DNA of 64,000 nucleotides from Clostridium thermosuccinogenes (GTDB lineage: Bacteria > Bacillota > Clostridia > Acetivibrionales > DSM-5807): NCBI RefSeq assembly GCF_002896855.1, contig NZ_CP021850.1, forward strand, positions 397,665 through 461,664. The letters run 5' to 3'. The notes beneath the pieces were generated by a model. The model was not told the origin of the DNA. It saw nothing but the letters and a program-made list of their open reading frames with translations, and ran no database searches. This document shows positions 63,154 through 64,000 of this stretch, piece after piece. A program made the position numbers and the translations under genes. The number at the start of each line of letters is the position of its first letter. Positions within the stretch are counted from its first letter, which is position 1.

Positions 63154-63546
63154 ATGAATTTCGTTGAAAATGCTCCGACATCTGCAAAACAGATAGCTGA
63201 TCTGCGGGAAGCGGTTGGCTGGAACCGAATGGAGAGCTGCTATGAAAATGAGCTTATGACTTCTTATTTTCACATTAGCGTATACGATGGTGAAAAGCTA
63301 ATTGGATATATTGACACTGTTTCGAATGGTGTTACAGATGCCTATATCCAGGACCTTATGGTACATCCCCAGTATCAAGGGAAGGGTATCGGAACAGAGC
63401 TTATGAATATGACAATTGCTTATTTAAAGCAAAGAAAAATCTATATGATTTCAGTTGTATTTGAAGAAAAGCTGCTGCCCTTTTATAAGCGCTTTGGCTT
63501 TTATCCCATGCTTTGTGGTCAGATGCAGACGTATGATATGGATTGA
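63154..63546 (+). CDS. GNAT-family N-acetyltransferase
   Basis: 130 residues behind CAAGGAGG. The acetyl-CoA loop is VHPQYQGKGIGTELMNMTIA, and the C-terminal strand-helix is EEKLLPFYKRFGFYPMLCGQ. This is a compact single-domain GNAT. Substrate unknown. Confidence 0.85.
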   Translation: MNFVENAPTSAKQIADLREAVGWNRMESCYENELMTSYFHISVYDGEKLIGYIDTVSNGVTDAYIQDLMVHPQYQGKGIGTELMNMTIAYLKQRKIYMISVVFEEKLLPFYKRFGFYPMLCGQMQTYDMD

Positions 63547-63566
63547 AAGGGATATACAAGGAGTAT

Positions 63567-63644
63567 ATGATCACTCTGGATTTTAAAGTGAATGTGAGTA
63601 TGACTTTAAAAGGCTTTTCGGTGAAAGGGTTTAAATTGAACTAA
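63567..63644 (+). pseudogene. Possible short gene remnant
   Basis: 25 codons (MITLDFKVNVSMTLKGFSVK then GFKLN) behind AAGGAG. Another frame over the same bases reads EYDFKRLFGERV, which looks more protein-like, so this is probably the scrap of a decayed gene. No family assigned. Confidence 0.3.
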
Positions 63645-63664
63645 ACGGAAAGGATTAAAAATAA

Positions 63665-64000
63665 ATGAATGGTATTGATCGCAATCGAATAATCGAAAAA
63701 TTGAAGGAAAGATTAGAGCCCCTCGAATATATATACGCCTTGTGGCTTGAAGGCGCTGATGCGTCCGGTATGGTGGATGAATATTCAGATATTGACTTTT
63801 GGATGGACTTTGAGGATGAATATGAAGAGGAGGCAATCAAAGCGGTTGAAAGCGCGCTGGAGGAGATAGCCTGGATAGATTATAAGCATATAGTGAAACA
63901 TGGCCATCCTAAAATCCGTCAGAGAATATATCATCTGTCGGGCAGCTCCGAGTATCTTATGATCGATTTCTGCTGGCAGCTTCACAACCGTGCCGGAAAT
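63665..64000 (+). CDS. Nucleotidyltransferase-domain protein (partial, runs off the window)
   Basis: 112 codons are visible from ATG 63665, preceded by GGAAAGG. The nucleotidyltransferase signature is present as YALWLEGADASGMVDEYSDI followed by DFWMDF (G-S/A...DxD). It is cut by the window end, so the C-terminal part and substrate cannot be judged. It may be an aminoglycoside-type adenylyltransferase relative or a MNT-type protein. Confidence 0.7.
   Translation, partial: MNGIDRNRIIEKLKERLEPLEYIYALWLEGADASGMVDEYSDIDFWMDFEDEYEEEAIKAVESALEEIAWIDYKHIVKHGHPKIRQRIYHLSGSSEYLMIDFCWQLHNRAGN

Noticed and set aside
1-64000. tRNA or rRNA genes
   Set aside because: No T-loop GGTTCGAATCC-type segments in cloverleaf context and no rRNA-like sequence were found by eye.

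Overview
The window looks like chromosome from a low-to-mid GC member of the class Clostridia. A cluster III-type relative (Ruminiclostridium/Acetivibrio-like) fits but is not proven. The support is strong AGGAGG ribosome sites, ATG/GTG/TTG starts, rho-independent terminators, an SLH-anchored surface protein, LplB/LplC-type sugar transporters, a BlaI/M56 pair and a GHKL/LytTR two-component system. No rRNA, tRNA, CRISPR array or phage structural genes were recognised.

Layout. 0-9 kb: a metal-binding-domain remnant, a small GG-rich protein, a structured leader RNA, a methyltransferase with a radical SAM partner, a broken methyltransferase/kinase chimera, a small membrane protein, and on the minus strand a DNRLRE protein and a damaged ECF sigma operon with a TPR protein. 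9.4-14.5 kb: a complete peptide-type ABC importer with a fused double ATPase. 14.7-18 kb: a macrodomain deacetylase, a MazG-like protein, and a TPP-riboswitch thiamine operon in which thiM is reduced to about 28 codons while thiE and thiD are intact. 18-28.5 kb: a LacI-controlled sucrose/fructan locus (regulator, two permeases, lipoprotein, intracellular GH32, membrane-anchored LamG-GH32, fructokinase), with matching operators before the regulator and before the transporter. 29-37 kb: two GNATs, a TetR-controlled MacB/FtsX-type exporter with matching palindromes at both promoters, and a BlaI/M56 pair whose sensor domain is not penicillin-binding-like.

37-43 kb and 53-64 kb are rich in small-molecule or ribosome-modifying enzyme genes (GNATs, SAM methyltransferases, NUDIX, nucleotidyltransferases, radical SAM). 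Many are fused (GNAT-methyltransferase, HTH-methyltransferase, GrpB-pyrophosphatase-kinase) or truncated. Several truncated genes keep an intact ribosome site and N-terminus and lose the rest. 42-53 kb holds a GHKL/LytTR two-component system facing a LemA gene, a decayed secreted-protein gene, a 2,121-residue SLH surface protein and a subtilisin-like protease.

Mobile and repeat content: one IS630-type element with exact 12-bp inverted repeats and TA duplication, two solitary inverted copies of an IS605/TnpB right-end-like hairpin sequence flanking a 20-kb block, and three copies of a palindromic MITE-like repeat. The themes to pursue are conditional-terminator leaders upstream of modifying enzymes, the unusual fusions, and the M56 sensor. 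Several broken genes differ from an intact frame by one base, so assembly indels must be ruled out before decay is concluded.
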